The notes: generated by a model from the letters alone, not told the origin. A DNA stretch of 64,000 nucleotides from Punica granatum (GCF_007655135.1 NC_045132.1:2790001-2854000), one strand, 5' to 3'; counted from the first letter of the stretch, positions 34,660-48,659 are shown. Program-made: numbers and translations.

Positions 34660-36470
34660 TTAGAGCTCGTTTGATAGTGTGGTGGGAGGTCGTATAAGCA
34701 CTTTTCCATTGTATTTCAGGCAGAAATAATGTTTAGTGAAAAATTTACAAACCATGGTTTTTGATTGTTGAAAAACATTATTTTCTCCATTTGATTAACA
34801 TGTACTAATAAAAATCACTTCTACTTATTCTATATTTCAACTACTAATTAATAATCAATTTTACTTTCGTTTCAACTGTTTTAAATGAGTATCTCCAAAC
34901 ACTTTAAATTATATTGAAATCAGCAATTATACTTCTATAATTATGTTTAATCATTTTGTTTTATCAACAGTAGCACTCCCAGGCGTTTGAAGAGAATTGG
35001 ATCGCAGGATTTAAAGAAAAAGTTCTTACTTTAAATCCCTTTATGTTAAATTCAGAATCCTTAGCATGACAATAAAAAATAACTAAATATTTATATCTGT
35101 TAATCCTCTCTTCCTTTACATCACTCCATTCAAACAAAGCCGCTCTCTGAAATTGAATGTCACTATAGGCCCTCCACAATTAACATTCTAATAGAATTTG
35201 TACAATTGTTTGTTACTTTGATATCGTGCTTGCTCTTATCGATGAAAACAAGATTACTTGACGAGAAGGGAACCTTTGAAACATTATTTTGGAAGGGACA
35301 ACTTATTTGCCATGAATATACATTTTGTCTGCATTAATACATGGGATGCAACTCTTCCTTCGTGTACAGAATAGATCATAAATTCGCTTTCTAACTAGTG
35401 GGTCATTGATATTATGGTATTACGTGGTTACGGAAATATGATCTTTGATGCAGAAAATGACTTGTTCAGTTTGATAGAAAATATACGACATAGAGCGATC
35501 AATGAAGACTAGCATGACATAGTTAATCTTCCTAGCTTCTATCATTTGAAGAAAAATGATCATATATATTCGCTTGTTTAGAACATATATGATTTCTTAT
35601 TTTCTTTCAACAAAAAATGTAACCACGATGCACCAATAATAATAATACCGACAAATTGACAATTGCTTCCTTCTTCCTTTTTTTTTTTTCCTTCTTTATT
35701 TTCCCCTGCTGAAATTCTGAAACTGTTCTTACTTAATATGGATGTAGAAGAGCGAGATTGGCGGTCAGTGGCCCATCTATTGAATTGACTGATCTAGCTA
35801 GCAAATTATTTATTAGCACAGAACATCAGTCAGACACTCAATTTATTAGTGTGAAAAAGTTGGAACTGACCCTTTTTCTTGTTAGTAATTTCGATTTTTA
35901 CCCCTCTAATTTATGGGATGCATCTTGAACTGCTTCATTTGTTCGTCCGTCCCAGAATGCACCCTATGGTTTGTAAAAACTATCACAACTCGTCATATAT
36001 AATATATATACATATTTATGGTCATTGAATATTTCTCAGTGGAGCTTACCGATCATCTGCAGTCCTGTGACAATGCAGAAAGAGAACATTTCGAGACCTC
36101 AAGTCTATTTCCCATACGCTTCATACATATGCCACGTATCAATACGAAAAAATACCAAGCAGTACTAAGATTAATAATAATAATGTTATTTGGATTTATA
36201 CTAGCTATAGTCACGTGATGAGTAGGACAGAAACACTAATTTACTTGCCTGTTCCTTCAATATATGAGTGAAGGTGTCATGGCAGATATCTATTCGAGAC
36301 AACGATGACAAAAGCGGCTCAAATTAAATGGAACTATCTTCGGATATTTTTTTATGAGTCCTATGTTTGTTTGTTGAGAGGGGGCAATTTGAGACCATAT
36401 ACTACTATGCAGGGCATATTGAAATTAATCTAATGCCGTCGTGGCTGTTCAGTGTTCTTCACACCGCAAA
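34660..36470. other. Intergenic, no gene seen
   Basis: AT-rich DNA. About 34668-34910 has GTTTGATAG-type and CCAAACACTT-type ends and may be an old MITE, but the ends are too diverged to call. There are no coding features. Confidence 0.4.
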
Positions 36471-36477
36471 GCGAACT

Positions 36478-37440
36478 TTATTGAAAGGGGTGGCAGATAT
36501 ATGTTCCTTTATTTAAATTTTTAATTTTTTGTATTAAATTCATGAACTCTCGTTTATAACTATTACGAAAGAATCTGAATAGCAAACAATTGTATAGGAG
36601 GGAGCTGAGATCTTTAGTTGAGAGAGAGGAAGGGCCTGAAGTTGGGACAAAATCCATGTTGCTACTGCGCATGTCCAAAGACAGTTGTCCATCATCATCG
36701 TTTTGCTTACTCCCATCATCATACCTCTTTGGTTCCTCAATGGTGGTGGGGACCGAGGCCAATCCAATTTTCAATCTCCCTTTGGGAATTTCTGGCACTG
36801 ATATCGCGGTTTTACGTTCCAAAAACACTTGCAACATCCTACTTTGAGTGTGAAAGATAGAGGTTAACAAAACATGTCACAGAAATTGTTCATGGATTTT
36901 TACATGAAAAGATCGTAAGAGTTTCGAATCTTGCTATGCTTTTAAAGCTGAATATATTCACATAACACTTGCCTATTGATGGCACGGTTCTTTTTTTTTA
37001 AAGCAAGCTCGAGTTTTATGGGCAAAAGCAACTCGTGCATATAAGATTATGGAAGCTCCACTATATGATGCATTGGCTTTACTCCCTTTCGAACTGGACT
37101 CGTGATGATGATGACAATGATCATGGACTTGTGTGGTAGAGTACGTAGGTCCCTTTCCTCTCTTCAGTTCAATATTGAAGCCAATTTCAACCAGACATGG
37201 AGGTGGGGGCCCCTTGCAGAAGGACAGCCCTGCCTCAGCATCTGTCCCCACTTGAATTAATAATCTATATATACATATACTCACTTTCATTTTGGTCAAT
37301 ATGTGTTGAGATTTGCTCTAATGGGTATGGAGTCTTTGAATGATCTCTCTTTTCTTCTTTCTTTGTTTATCTCGATCGAGGCTCTACGTACTCTTTTAGG
37401 GCACAAACCCGATATATGTTGGACGGTTGTCGGAGCAATG
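36478..37440 (-). CDS. Possible small unknown gene
   Basis: On the minus strand a good TATA box (CTTTTATAAATAGG, about 37462-37475) precedes ATGAAA followed by a GTGAGT donor near 37285. A plausible acceptor (CAAAGTAG) ends about 36848. The next open frame starts ATGTTGCAAGTG near 36837 and runs to 36478, giving about 119 residues. It has an acidic middle (YDDGSKQNDDDGQ) and a Pro/Ser stretch (DFVPTSGPSSLSTKD). The SGPS word is shared with PIP-type secreted peptides, but the rest of that motif and a signal peptide are absent. A second open frame covers 36973-37287. The frame does not continue cleanly through the putative splice. I do not recognise the protein; it could be non-coding. Confidence 0.22.
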
Positions 37441-37479
37441 CAATGTTTATGCAAGATATCCTATTTATAAAAGCCTCGT

Positions 37480-38320
37480 CACAATATATATTTGTACTAT
37501 CTCCTCTTTTTCTCTCCATTTCCCTCTCTTAAATATAAGATTAATGGAATTATTGTATGGTGATTTATTGATGTCGGCTTTGTTTTGGTTATTTCACATC
37601 GGATCCAGTTAATGCGAAAAGACACAGTGAAAAGGGAAGATCAAGTAAATGACTTTCTTGATCTTCTAGGTGGAAAAAGAGTCATCAAGGGGCACTTGTA
37701 AAGAGGTAGTGTGCTAAAGGAAGATTAATTTGATTGAAAAATGGGAAAAGGTGGTGGATGGATAAGAATTTGAAATTGGGAGGGAAAGCCAATGACTGCA
37801 TGAGATGGAAAGCATACATACAAAGGAGTAGGACTGCTGATGACTTATGAGTGTGGGGGTGGGTACAGTTCATATGCAATTATTGCACATGTCTTGTGTT
37901 TTATTTTGTATTAAAAGGGCTGAAAGAGAGGTGTTTAGGTCCACCCCCGTTTTAATTAGCTCTTCAATTAAGGGAAGCATAGCTTTATCAGACCATTGGT
38001 GATTTGTCCAATAGTACTAAGAAAAGATCAGTCGTTCATACATCCATCTCGAATTTGAATCTCGCCAGGAACATATACATAGGGGCAAAATTATTAGAAT
38101 TTGAACGTCTAAAATATGATAACAAGCATTCGAAGATGTCTGAAGCATTGAAGATTAATACACAGAATTTGCGGAGTAAGCTCTCGTTTAATTTATCCTC
38201 CTGACCGAAAAAAATAAAAGAAAGAAAGTAAGCTAACTCTATAATATATGTTTGGGGCACCCTTTTTCTTTTTGCCCTTGATCTTCTCAATTGAGCTTCA
38301 AAAGTGAAATTTTAATATCA
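37480..38320. other. Intergenic, no gene seen
   Basis: Includes a purine-rich, less AT-rich patch at 37620-37870 with GATAAG and CACAC words that could be regulatory. No coding region is supported. Confidence 0.35.
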
Positions 38321-38324
38321 ATGT

Positions 38325-38504
38325 GAGTTGGTTCAAATGATTCAACATGTCTTCTTATTAAGTAAGAACTCGGATATCAATTCTTATGAAGATTCAAAAT
38401 TTAGATAGTGAACATTTTACCTTCTAGTGGTTGGATGGATTCGAATTTAAATTAGTCTAGTACTATTTAATTTTCGAATATCAAAGTGATGCACTTCGAA
38501 AGAA
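38325..38504 (+). mobile_element. SINE family A (diverged)
   Basis: Head GAGTTGGTTCAAATGATTCAA, body GTGAACATTTTACCTTCTAGTGG and TTTTCGAATATCAAAGTG, and an A-rich end. Similar words flank it (AAAGTGAAATTTTAATATCAA before, AAAGTGAAGTTTTCATCAAA after), probably a decayed target duplication. Confidence 0.7.
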
Positions 38505-38682
38505 AAAGTGAAGTTTTCATCAAACCTTGAAGTTCGAAGCTCTTTAACTAAAAGAATTTATTATAGATTAAGGAATTACGCGGTTCATAAAGAGAACTCT
38601 TTATTGCACATATAAACAGCTTTCAAGAAAACATAACTACTTTATGGAAATATATATCATATAGATGCATCTTTTTTGCTCC

Positions 38683-38715
<33 letters not shown>

Positions 38716-39256
38716 ACCAGGAAATGCTTATGAGACGCTTCTTTGATTCTATTAAACCACTCTTACTCCATTAATGCCTCTTTAATTCTTCTTAGTAGAA
38801 AAGCCTTTGCACATTAAAGAGTTAATGTTCATATTGGGATAATTAATTTTTACCAAAACAGGACTCGTCGGACCAAATTCATTTAGACCGTTAACATTTT
38901 TAGTATTATTATGACTAAGGGGAAATCTATCCATAAACAAATTGTTGACATCCCTCTAACATGACCATGATTATATATGTTTTGTATTACATACACGCTC
39001 ACAGGTAGGAACGCATATAAAGACTGCTGAGTAGTAGGAATTGTTGCGACAATATTATATAGCGTTACCTCATAATAATTTGGTGATAAAATTGATAGTT
39101 GTAACTTATAATAATATCTGTGAGAATTAGTCTTGTGCTTTATACCCATTCATTTATTATTTGCAATCTAGCATATACTTTATGAGTAGGATCTCTGAAG
39201 AATATGTTGTCTGTAGAAGACATTTTAGGCTATGCTTTTATTTTTGGGCCAAACAT
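38505..39256. other. Intergenic with ATT microsatellite
   Basis: An ATT run of about ten units lies at 38686-38715. Otherwise there are no supported features. Confidence 0.5.
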
Positions 39257-39257
39257 T

Positions 39258-39696
39258 TACGCTATATTTGGATTGAAGGTTTTGGAGGTATACTGAGATT
39301 TCTATAGTAGTAGGGGTTTGGAAGTAACTCCTTATTTAAATAATCCCAGCTTTATCTACCGAAAAAAAAAATCCCAGCTTTCGTAAAATAGAATGATTTT
39401 GCAGGTGTTCTGAACACCTTCGCGAGTCAATTTTCTAATTTTCCAATTTTAAAAGGGTTAAAAGCATTCTTTTATCATAAAAACTCCAAAATGCCCAGAA
39501 GCCTTTATAAATATAATCCAAACAAAATTCTTATATAATAAAAAAATTTATAAAAACCTCCAACCTCTTTAATGAAGTCTAACCAAATAAAATTATTAAA
39601 CAATTTTAAACGCCTCCAAATTCTTTCCCTCCTCAAACCTCCTTAGATTTCTGAACCCTCCTTCTAAACTCCTTATTTAAAACTATCCAAACGTAG
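39258..39696. mobile_element. MITE with GTTTGGAT-type ends
   Basis: The left end ACGCTATATTTGGATTGAAGG and the right end AACTATCCAAACGTAGT are imperfect inverted repeats. Subterminal GGAGG/CCTCC words and CTCCTTATTTAA blocks are also inverted. No coding sequence and no clear target duplication were found. Confidence 0.5.
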
Positions 39697-41395
39697 TTTT
39701 ACAACATTAATTCTTGATTATAATTGAAAGGAAAAAAACAATAGCAGATTCTTATTCAACTAGGAGAAAGGAAATGAAATTTTATCTGGTAAAAAAACGT
39801 GAAAATATACTAATAAAATTATGAAAAATTTGTAAGTGAATCACTCAATCAATTATTATAATTGTCACTTATTATAGCAATATTAATAGTTCTTTCTCGT
39901 TGTAGTGCCCTAACTATGATTATCTAAGAATATCTCAACTTATAAAAAAAAAAGAGTTAAATTAATTTCACTTTGCTCCGCAACTTATGAGGTTAGTTTG
40001 AGTTTGCCCCTCACCTTCAAATTTTTGTTGAGCACCCACTGATCTTATCATAAAATAAGCAAGGTGCCCATTTAATCAAATTCCAGCCATGCCACTCACT
40101 TGCCAATCAATGAAGGACAAAAATGTCACACTTTAATTGGGAACAAAAAAAAATTATTCGGGCACGAATGTAATATGCAATTTTTTCTTCCCCATTGTAC
40201 AGCATTGTAGACTCAATGCAAACCAGGGTAAACCACCCTACCTTCCCGATCACACTCTGACGACCACCTCTCTGGAAACGATTAGGAGTAGATCGGGTAA
40301 TTTTGTGGTAACAAGCCACAATGTTTTCTTTTGAATGAGATTTCTCATATATATATATATATATGTGTGTGTATGATATTTCGTATATAACTTCACCAGG
40401 CCTTAAAATATATATAAGTCCTTAAACACCCATCTTTACATAAAATAAAAAGTGGTTCTTGTTTGTTCTTTACCGAAATGATTAAAATTACGTATGCAAA
40501 CTTTCTCATCGAGATTATTGCCAGTTAATTATGCAGAATATTCATTGTTTGAAGATCATTCTTGGAACATTAATCTCATTCGGAACAAATAATATTTCGA
40601 GCAAACTCAGGAGAAGTTAGCTATATAAGCACGCACGTGTGTGTATAGATATATACTTATAGATAGAAAGAAGATTGCCTAAGCAAGAAAATCGCTTGCA
40701 TAATTTGGAATTAGTGGCTCACAAATTTTTTCTAGTTCCAGGTATTTTGAGTATTGCAGTTTGACATTTTTGCCCTTCATCGATTGGCATGTGGTGGAAT
40801 GTGTCCCCTTTTGGCTGGAATTTTGGCCTGAATTCGATTGATAGGACACCTTACTTATTTTACGGCAAGGTTGGGTGGTATTCATTGCAGATGAGGAGGC
40901 AAATTCAAACTCACTCAATAGGTCATGAGGATAAGTGCATTTAACTCAAAAAAAAATCTAAGAATATCTCAGGTGACACAATATGTCCCGTTTTACTATC
41001 ATCAATAATAATAATTATTATTATTAATAAATAGGAACAATTCTTTTATAATAACAAGCGAAGGTCAAAAAGTCAATTTGACTTGTGTGGTTGCATGGGT
41101 AAGTCAAAGAAATGAACAGCACGTGTTCCCAAATGTTCTGCTCTGAGCTCGACGACAAACAACAGGCAGGTACACGTAAAAATTTATGCCTCCACTTTCT
41201 CTGGACTATTTTGCCCTTATCCCATTTTCCTTTTTCCGCCCAATGCCCTTCTGGCAGTGATCTAAGTAAGGTTTTTACATAGATGATCATGAGAGTTCTA
41301 ATGCTCATGGGGCCATTAAGCATGCCTCTAAATCTAACAGAGTACCGGTTCTTTCACATTTAGATTTTCAGGCATAATTTGATCATTTTGAATTG
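39697..41395. other. Intergenic, no gene seen
   Basis: Mostly AT-rich, with a TA/TG repeat near 40350. Open frames on the minus strand at 40679-40918 and 41024-41323 have no recognisable domain. The part above about 41400 may be COX10 3' flanking or untranslated sequence. Confidence 0.35.
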
Positions 41396-41935
41396 ATGTC
41401 GGGTTTTCGCCTTTTCGGTTCGGTGTGGTCTTCTATTATAACAGAAGCAAACCAGGGGAATCGATTTGATGCGGTCTTTGATAATAACAGAGGCAAAACA
41501 GGGAATACTGCCACAATATCATCAATGGCAAGTTCTATCAAATTCACTCTCGGCATGAGTAGCAGTGGATTATGAACTCAAAACATTATTGAGCTGATGG
41601 TGATGACCATAAATAGTTTCTGGCACATGGTGAGGCGGTAGCATCGACAACTTAATTTATTGGCCTCAAATGCCTTGGTCACGCACACGATGCATGTTCA
41701 TCCAAAGCAGTCCTGCAAATGTCACTTAAATGCACAATCTGTCACATGAGACGCTCCCAGATCTCCAGTAGCGCTTATTTAGACGGGCATAATGATCCGA
41801 ATCCATTTGCCTCCATAACTGAAAACAAAACCGGAAGCCGAGTACAGCTATGCTCAAGGAATCTGAACATTCCACAGCATGCTCTTGAAAAAATGAAGAA
41901 AGCGCCCAGTCAACACAAAGATGAGAGGCTCGAGG

Positions 41936-44900
41936 TCACTGGGGTGCTATGTAAGATGGAGCTGGTAAGAACGGAAACGGAGCGTAAGAGGCATATGCTA
42001 CAGGTGGCCGGGCTCGAGATCCGCCTGCAATCTGCCTCGTTTGGTTCTTTCCTTCACTGCCATTGCCATTTTCCTCCGATGCCATTCTCGAGGGAGACAG
42101 GAGCTCAGGGAACCTCTCGGAGTTGTTCTCAGCTAGATGCTGCTGATCATCTGAGAGACGGTGGAACAGGATCCCAGACATGAATACAGGAAGATACAAA
42201 AGGCTTGCATGAAACATTCTCCGCGCTTTTTGCATTGTTCGGTCTCGATAAAAGGAGAAAGCTGTGGCGCTTATCGCAAGTGTGAGAAGTGAAGATTCCA
42301 CACAGAACCAACCAGAAGCCAGACCCCCTGCATACAAAAATCCGGTATTCACAACAATTACTTCACAAGCAACCAAAAAAAGGACAACTATTTATCTGTT
42401 TGTACAATCCTTTTTAATGATAAGAAATCTTACAATCATAAGCAAAGAACCCCAAAGGAATAAGGTACAGGCAGTTCCTCAAGGCAATGAGGGACGTCCT
42501 CCGACCCGACGCATCGAGAAGAGAGACCATTTTATATCTGATTATGCGAAACATAATGTGTCGAGTCAAACTAGTGAAAGTGAGAGATATAACCAGTAAA
42601 ATGTCAATTCAAGAGGTGTATGACTACATTAGCAAGGCTCGTGAAATATATGCTTGGTACATATAATGAAATTGTGATTTACATAGGACAAATCTCAATA
42701 ATTCGAGATCAATTAAATAATTATTTCGGGCAACCCTGAGTTTAGAGGGAGCACTATTGAAAAGAAGTAGAAAGGCAGCAGAGCATACCCTCCAGCAGCA
42801 TAATCGTCGCGGCAGAGGTAAGCAAGAGCCATAAAATGTGGTATCTGCCAGAAGTAGAGAGCAGCAGGAAGAATCATTGAATTGAGAGAAATCTCACCCG
42901 AAGCAGCAACCCATCTAAAATGCAGAATGAAGTCGTTACCAACCATGGAGGAAACACAACTTAACAACACACTCTCCTGTACTCTTTACATGACGATAGG
43001 GTTAACAACAGCATCCAAATTCATCGAAAATCTAATCATTGTAACAAGCAAATATACAGAGACCAGTTTTATGTAAAAAGAGATTACCCGAGCAGCGGTG
43101 GAATAGCACCCACAATGGCCCCAACCCATGTATTTACAGGGTGAATCTGCTTCAGTGGAGTATACGCAAATGCATAAAGGACAAGATTTGACGCTGCAAG
43201 CCCAGCTGCCAACATATTAGCCTGCAACAACCTTGTACAAGAGTTCCCAAATTAGATCCTATGAGACAGCAATGATAACCACATACCTTATGGGAAAATC
43301 AGCTTGGCGAAGAAGTTTCATCTTAAGTTTGTATTACTTCTCTCCTCTAATCTGTTTTCCTTTCTCCATATATACATATTAAAAGAAAAGGGGCAACAAA
43401 TTTACATGCTAAATTATCTGATTATATTCTATTAATTCATATTCTACAGGAGAATTATATATATCCACAAAGTGATTTCTCTGTAATCAGTTTGAAAAGT
43501 CCAACACACTGAATTTTATTTAAACCTAGTACAAAATGAAAGATTTCTGAAGTAAACAGGTCGTAATTTGTTCACCTTGCATGCCAACAAAGCAGTGCCA
43601 GCTATACCGACAGAGGATGCCCACGTAATTGCATGAGGTGCAGAAATCCTCCCTGAAGGGAGTGGTCTTTGCCTTGTTCTCTTCATTTTGGCATCATTAT
43701 TTATCTCAAACACCTACATTGCAACCGATGCGAAAGTAAGTTTCTACAAATAGCTCATGCTTGTTGTACTTTTTCTACTGATTCTGATACCAAAGGAGGA
43801 TATCTGGATGAGAGAATGATTCTTATTGCATCAGTGACCTCTCTATCCAGTTTCCATTTCATTAATCGGAAATAACATACAGTAAGGTACTGGAGGCTAT
43901 CTAAAGCAGTCACTGGACATGGAATGGAATATTGGACCCATGCATCAACGATGCTGAATATGTCCCATACGTTTGAGAGATTGATGAACTTTCTAAGTTG
44001 AAAATACATAAAGTTTATTATGTAGAAAAAATCAACCTCGCCAATTTACAAAACATGATTCACCAAAACTTTAAACTACAAATGGATGTCTTTATCAATA
44101 TCAGTGCCTGATCACCGACTACAATGACCCCTTCCATATATCTCTTTTCTAGTAACTTTTGAAATTGATACCAAATGCTTTAATAGCAACAATCAAAGTG
44201 CAACATATATTGTGGCTTCAGAAAGCTAAAGCACCAACTTCAAAGATAAGACATTGAGAAGATCCATCTATTAATATTGCAAAATATTGCCTGTGGAATA
44301 GACAAACAATTCGTGGCCAAATATAATAATTAAAAAAAAGGAAAAAAAAAAGAAGAACAATAGAAAAACGATTCAAGCCTACACCCAATTCCGGCCACCA
44401 ACAAACCCTCCATTGGGGTTGTGTAAATTAGATGCTAAACCAACAGATGGAACTAATCTAGTTCAAGCTCACAATGAAAACAGACTAATAACATTCCCCA
44501 ACTAAACAACAGGAGGAAAGAGTTTCTGTTAAACCATGATATCAGCTTTGAAGTGGTTCAAAGTTATGATTAAACAACAAACCTGATTTAAGGAGTTTGC
44601 AGCAGCTGCAACCATCATAGTTCCACCACAAGTATAACAAAGTCCTGCAATATCGACAACAGTCCCACTGCCAAGGATAAATCCAGTTCCAGATGTAGCA
44701 ACCACTAGCATGCTTGAAAAGAGTGAAAATTTTATCAATTACATATTTATGTAATGGAAAAAAAGGGAACTTAAACACAATTCTAGCACCACTCAACTGA
44801 AAGAAATAAGAAATGAACATTGATCTATACTACAAACAGAGAATTATATTCTATGGATAACTTCCTATAGGTCTCTTTGAGATAATAGTTGTTTAACTTA

Positions 44901-45882
44901 CTATTTTTCCCATTCAAATATGCCATTCATGCTTCACCTCAAAAACGATATCATATGTCCACAGAAAGACATAGCTCATAATGTATCCCCAACACGAAAA
45001 CTGTATTTTACAAAACCAACTTCTGCTCAAAGTGTGAACTTAATGAGCATAAAACCACTCAAGTAGATTATGATTCTTGCACTTAACACTTTTAATCCAT
45101 CCTGCAACAAAGCGGCAACTGCAGAGCCGAAAGCACTAAAATGGAAAAGAAACAGCACCCAAACCGTCTGGCAAGAAAATAGAAAGCACGACTGAGCTAA
45201 AAGTGGAAGGAATTGCGAGAGCAATCGAAGCATAAGTCTTGAATTCCCAATATATTGACCTCAACCGACCCGTAAAAGCCCAAAAAGTTTATCCATTTGT
45301 AAGCGTGAAATAAATTGCCTGCCCACAGATAAGAAACTTGCAGACACCGTACAAAAAAAAAAGGGCCCCCAAATTGGTGGTATTCCCAGCGATTAATGCT
45401 CATTTATGAAGTCAATCAATCACAATTATCAAAACCCACAAAGAAATGACGATCAAAGTACGAAACAAGTCTCTCACTCAGGATTGAAATTGGACCAGCA
45501 AAATGAGTTTGAGTGAGAATTCCTACCTGAGACGAGCTTTCGATAACTCCCAATAACAACGTCCGTAGTGACGAGCCAAGTCCACAGCATCTCTAGCTTT
45601 TGAAGATGTGAGAGAAGAGAGATCAAAGGCAGTAGCAGATGAGGAGGCGAAAGCCCTAACTCCATCGGATTTGCCACCCAGTCCTAATCCCAACTTCAGT
45701 GGATCCAAAGCAGAAGTTGGTGGCTGTGATGTTGGGATCGAACTCGATGGGGATGCCGTAGATAAGAACTGAAAGCAGGAAAGCAGCGGCCGTATGACTT
45801 CATCTGCTCTGGGATAGGCTGATGATGAGAATGATGGCGGGAAAAGCTTCTTAGAGGAGGATGTAATTGAGGACCTCCACAT
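41936..45882 (-). CDS. COX10: Protoheme IX farnesyltransferase, mitochondrial (COX10)
   Basis: Converts protohaem to haem O by adding a farnesyl group, the first step of haem A synthesis for cytochrome c oxidase, in the inner mitochondrial membrane. I assembled seven exons: 45527-45882, 44583-44712, 43576-43713, 43088-43221, 42789-42914, 42434-42537 and 41936-42327. All introns are GT-AG, phases join without stops, and the 1380 nt give 459 residues. Residues 1 to about 95 are Ser-rich and basic, fitting a mitochondrial transit peptide. The UbiA-type core begins at [15 protein letters not shown]. The prenyl-diphosphate motif is NNDAKMKRT (167-175) followed by RPLPSGR. Later conserved blocks include [33 protein letters not shown] and [10 protein letters not shown]; the tail ends [18 protein letters not shown], as in plant COX10. 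The start MWR matches the Arabidopsis protein as I recall it. No damage is seen. Confidence 0.96.
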
Positions 45883-46639
45883 TGTTGAGATGGCGGCTGC
45901 AGCAGTTGTTGCGGGACAAATTAAGACTCCAAGAGAAAGGTAAATGCTTGAAATGGAGAACCCAAAAGGCTGCCAAAGAAGAAACTCGATATAAGGCTTC
46001 CCATGAAGAAACTCCACCTGCCGGAAAGAACTTTTCTTATGACATGGTTATTCAACCCAACCCCACCGAAACCATCGGTTACAGAAAAAGCCATTACTGG
46101 TTCTAACCTCAGTACTTGAAAAAGAAGATTGCTTAAAAATATAGAACATCATCGTACTCTTTAATTTCTGAACGGATTTCTTTGCAATCACCCCCCCAGC
46201 AAGAGAACAACCATGTCAATACAGGGCCGAATTCAGTCAAAAGGCAATTAAAATTCAAGACTCAGACTTACTGGTAGAGAAAGCTCTGGTCATGGATCCC
46301 AACCGCAAGAGAGGAATGCCTCGATCTCTCTCATCATGGAAGCAATCTACTCACTCACCCTCTCGATCACAACCCCGGCGGCACTACAATCTCTGTGTTC
46401 TTCTGAAAATTACAAAAGAAAACGAAGAAAATTTGAAACTTTGAGCAAATGGAGGCAGTTGATCCCACTGACATGCGAGAGCTGCTTAGAAGTCATTGAC
46501 CCAACTGAGCTCCCAACTAGATTTGAACAAACAGCTCGGAAGTGTCTGTCTCCAGCTAGGAGCTTGGATCAATCAATCTCCTACCTAGTAAATGGCAAGA
46601 ATCAACAACCAAACCCAGAAATGAAAATCATCACCTCTT

Positions 46640-46890
46640 TCACTTCAGCTGCGGGGGAAGTCGCGGTCCCCGATCAGAGATCGCCGAGGCAGAATGACCG
46701 AGGAGTCGGAAGAAGACGACAGAATACCGGGATAAGCAGAGCCGCCGAGCGACATGAAGACCAGCAGACCTGACAGCCAGACAGACAGACAAGAAAGCTG
46801 GCTGATATATTGGGCTGGGCCATGAATGAGAATGTGGGAGATGGGGATAAGAAATAAGATAGGCCCGCCCATGACAAAATGGGCTGTCTC
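46640..46890 (-). promoter_or_regulatory. COX10 promoter with site II motifs
   Basis: Clustered TGGGCT/TGGGCC words lie at 46811-46816, 46816-46821 and 46880-46885, with reverse-complement forms at about 46861-46872. Site II (TGGGCY) elements are common in promoters of nuclear genes for mitochondrial and ribosomal proteins. A CT-rich leader follows on the minus strand down to about 46640, and GAGGTGATG near 46633 could be the donor of a 5' untranslated intron, with an acceptor near 45900. The distance from motif to start codon (about 0.9 kb) is the reason I infer that intron. Confidence 0.5.
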
Positions 46891-46899
46891 GGTTTAGTT

Positions 46900-47789
46900 A
46901 TCTCCTCGGTTTTTTTTCCTTTTTTTTTTTTGGGTTTTACAAGAAAATGCATAATGAAATAATTACTTTATATAATCTAATCTAATCTAATGCTTGCTGT
47001 TATTCAAAAGAAAAGAGAAAGCTGTAACTGTTTCCGAAATGTGGTTAAACTAATGCTCCTCCCATGTTTATATAGAAGCCTCAACTGCTTCTTCACCTAC
47101 CCAGCGGGCGTGTAGAGCCGACACTTCCGTGACCGAAAAAGCGATCGCTGTGGCCCCCAAAATTCCAAGCCCATTAGAAGGGAAAATGGTATATCTTATT
47201 ACAAAGAATTAATATTCAACTTTCTTAGAATTATTATAAAAGGGAAAATCTTTTATATAAATTTCAATCTATGGTTTTTTTTTTTCGACAACTCTTGGTC
47301 GGCTCACAGTAGAGTGGATGAATCATGTGTCTCAAGATGTACAGAGAGTAGGTCATGGACCGAGGGGAAGGGAAGCCGAAGGGGCCCTAAAATTAGACAC
47401 TAAAGTGGAATTTACGAGATATCCACGAAGAGAAGTTCGGTTCAGGATGAATGCTCGATTTGATACTCTGTTAAATATGTGATTAGAAGGAAACTTTTAT
47501 CATGTCTCAAGTTCAAATTCCTTTGAGCTTCAGTATTACTTCTCCAATTCATGCCTTTGTTAAGTGCTGCTTGGCAAAGATTTGTACGTATCTTAACATT
47601 AGTCTGAAATCCAAGAATATAAATAAAATAAAATAAACAAAATTTTAAAAACAAATACATGGAGAATATCATGAATCAAAATATATATTGTTATAATTAT
47701 CTCGAGAAAAAACACGTGTCTAGTTGCTCCATACAATGCTTCACAAATTTGCTACCAATCGGGTATTTTGTATCTTCTAAAAGAAATGC

Positions 47790-47830
<41 letters not shown>

Positions 47831-48129
47831 AACACTATTATAATAAGTTTGTCTTTATGAATATATTTGTTTTATGTATCCTTTCTCCACTAAGGTTTCA
47901 AATTTAGGAGAATCTAACTAGTAGAGGAATTCCAAAGTGGATTTTTCTTTCCAGCTATATTGATTAGAAAAAGGAATAAATTCAGTGGCACTACCAGAAA
48001 ATATTTTACTTTTATTTTCTTTTATTTTCTTTCCTTTTTGCCTTGGGCGTACCTTACTTGATTTTCCTTTCCTATTATGCTAATTGCTAATTGTCAATTG
48101 CCAAAAGCACTTGGACTTATCACTATTAT
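46900..48129. other. Intergenic, no gene seen
   Basis: Contains a T-rich run near 46909-46932 and a CT-then-TA compound microsatellite at about 47791-47830. There are no coding features. Confidence 0.5.
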
Positions 48130-48659
48130 GGGTGATACTACAGCGGTTGACACCCAAAAACAACTATTACGGTTATTTTATTCATGATCGTCAGATCTTC
48201 TTATTTAAAATACTGACCGTACATGTGTTTTAAATTCTTTTGATTTAAGATTCACCTCTCATAGTTTAATTATTCATATTTTCGGCTATATATCTTCCCA
48301 TTGATACTTGATCTCGTCTGTGAGCGAGCCAAATCCAGTTAGATATTAAATCGAACTAAATTGCAACGGTTCAACCAAATAAAAACTAATTTAATTACTT
48401 TAAAAAACAATAACGAAACAGTGGAACTTCGTCTTATACATCATCATCTCCAATCAAATAAAAGACAATTGAACAGTAGAATCTGGGTTCGGGTGGATTT
48501 AATGTTGGACCTGTAGGCTACTGGCAGAGTCATGCCTGCTCGATAACCCAAGATTCATCAATTAAAGACCAAGAACAATCTTTTACGCTCTTTTTGTTTT
48601 CTTTTTTCTTTTTCGTTTTTTCTTCTCTTGTTTACCAAGAGATGTCTTTCAAGATTTAA

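Noticed and set aside
41862..41890. Word resembling microRNA miR396 (TTCCACAGC...CTTGAA)
   Set aside because: Several mismatches to the mature sequence and no matching star strand within a hairpin; it lies just downstream of the COX10 stop codon.
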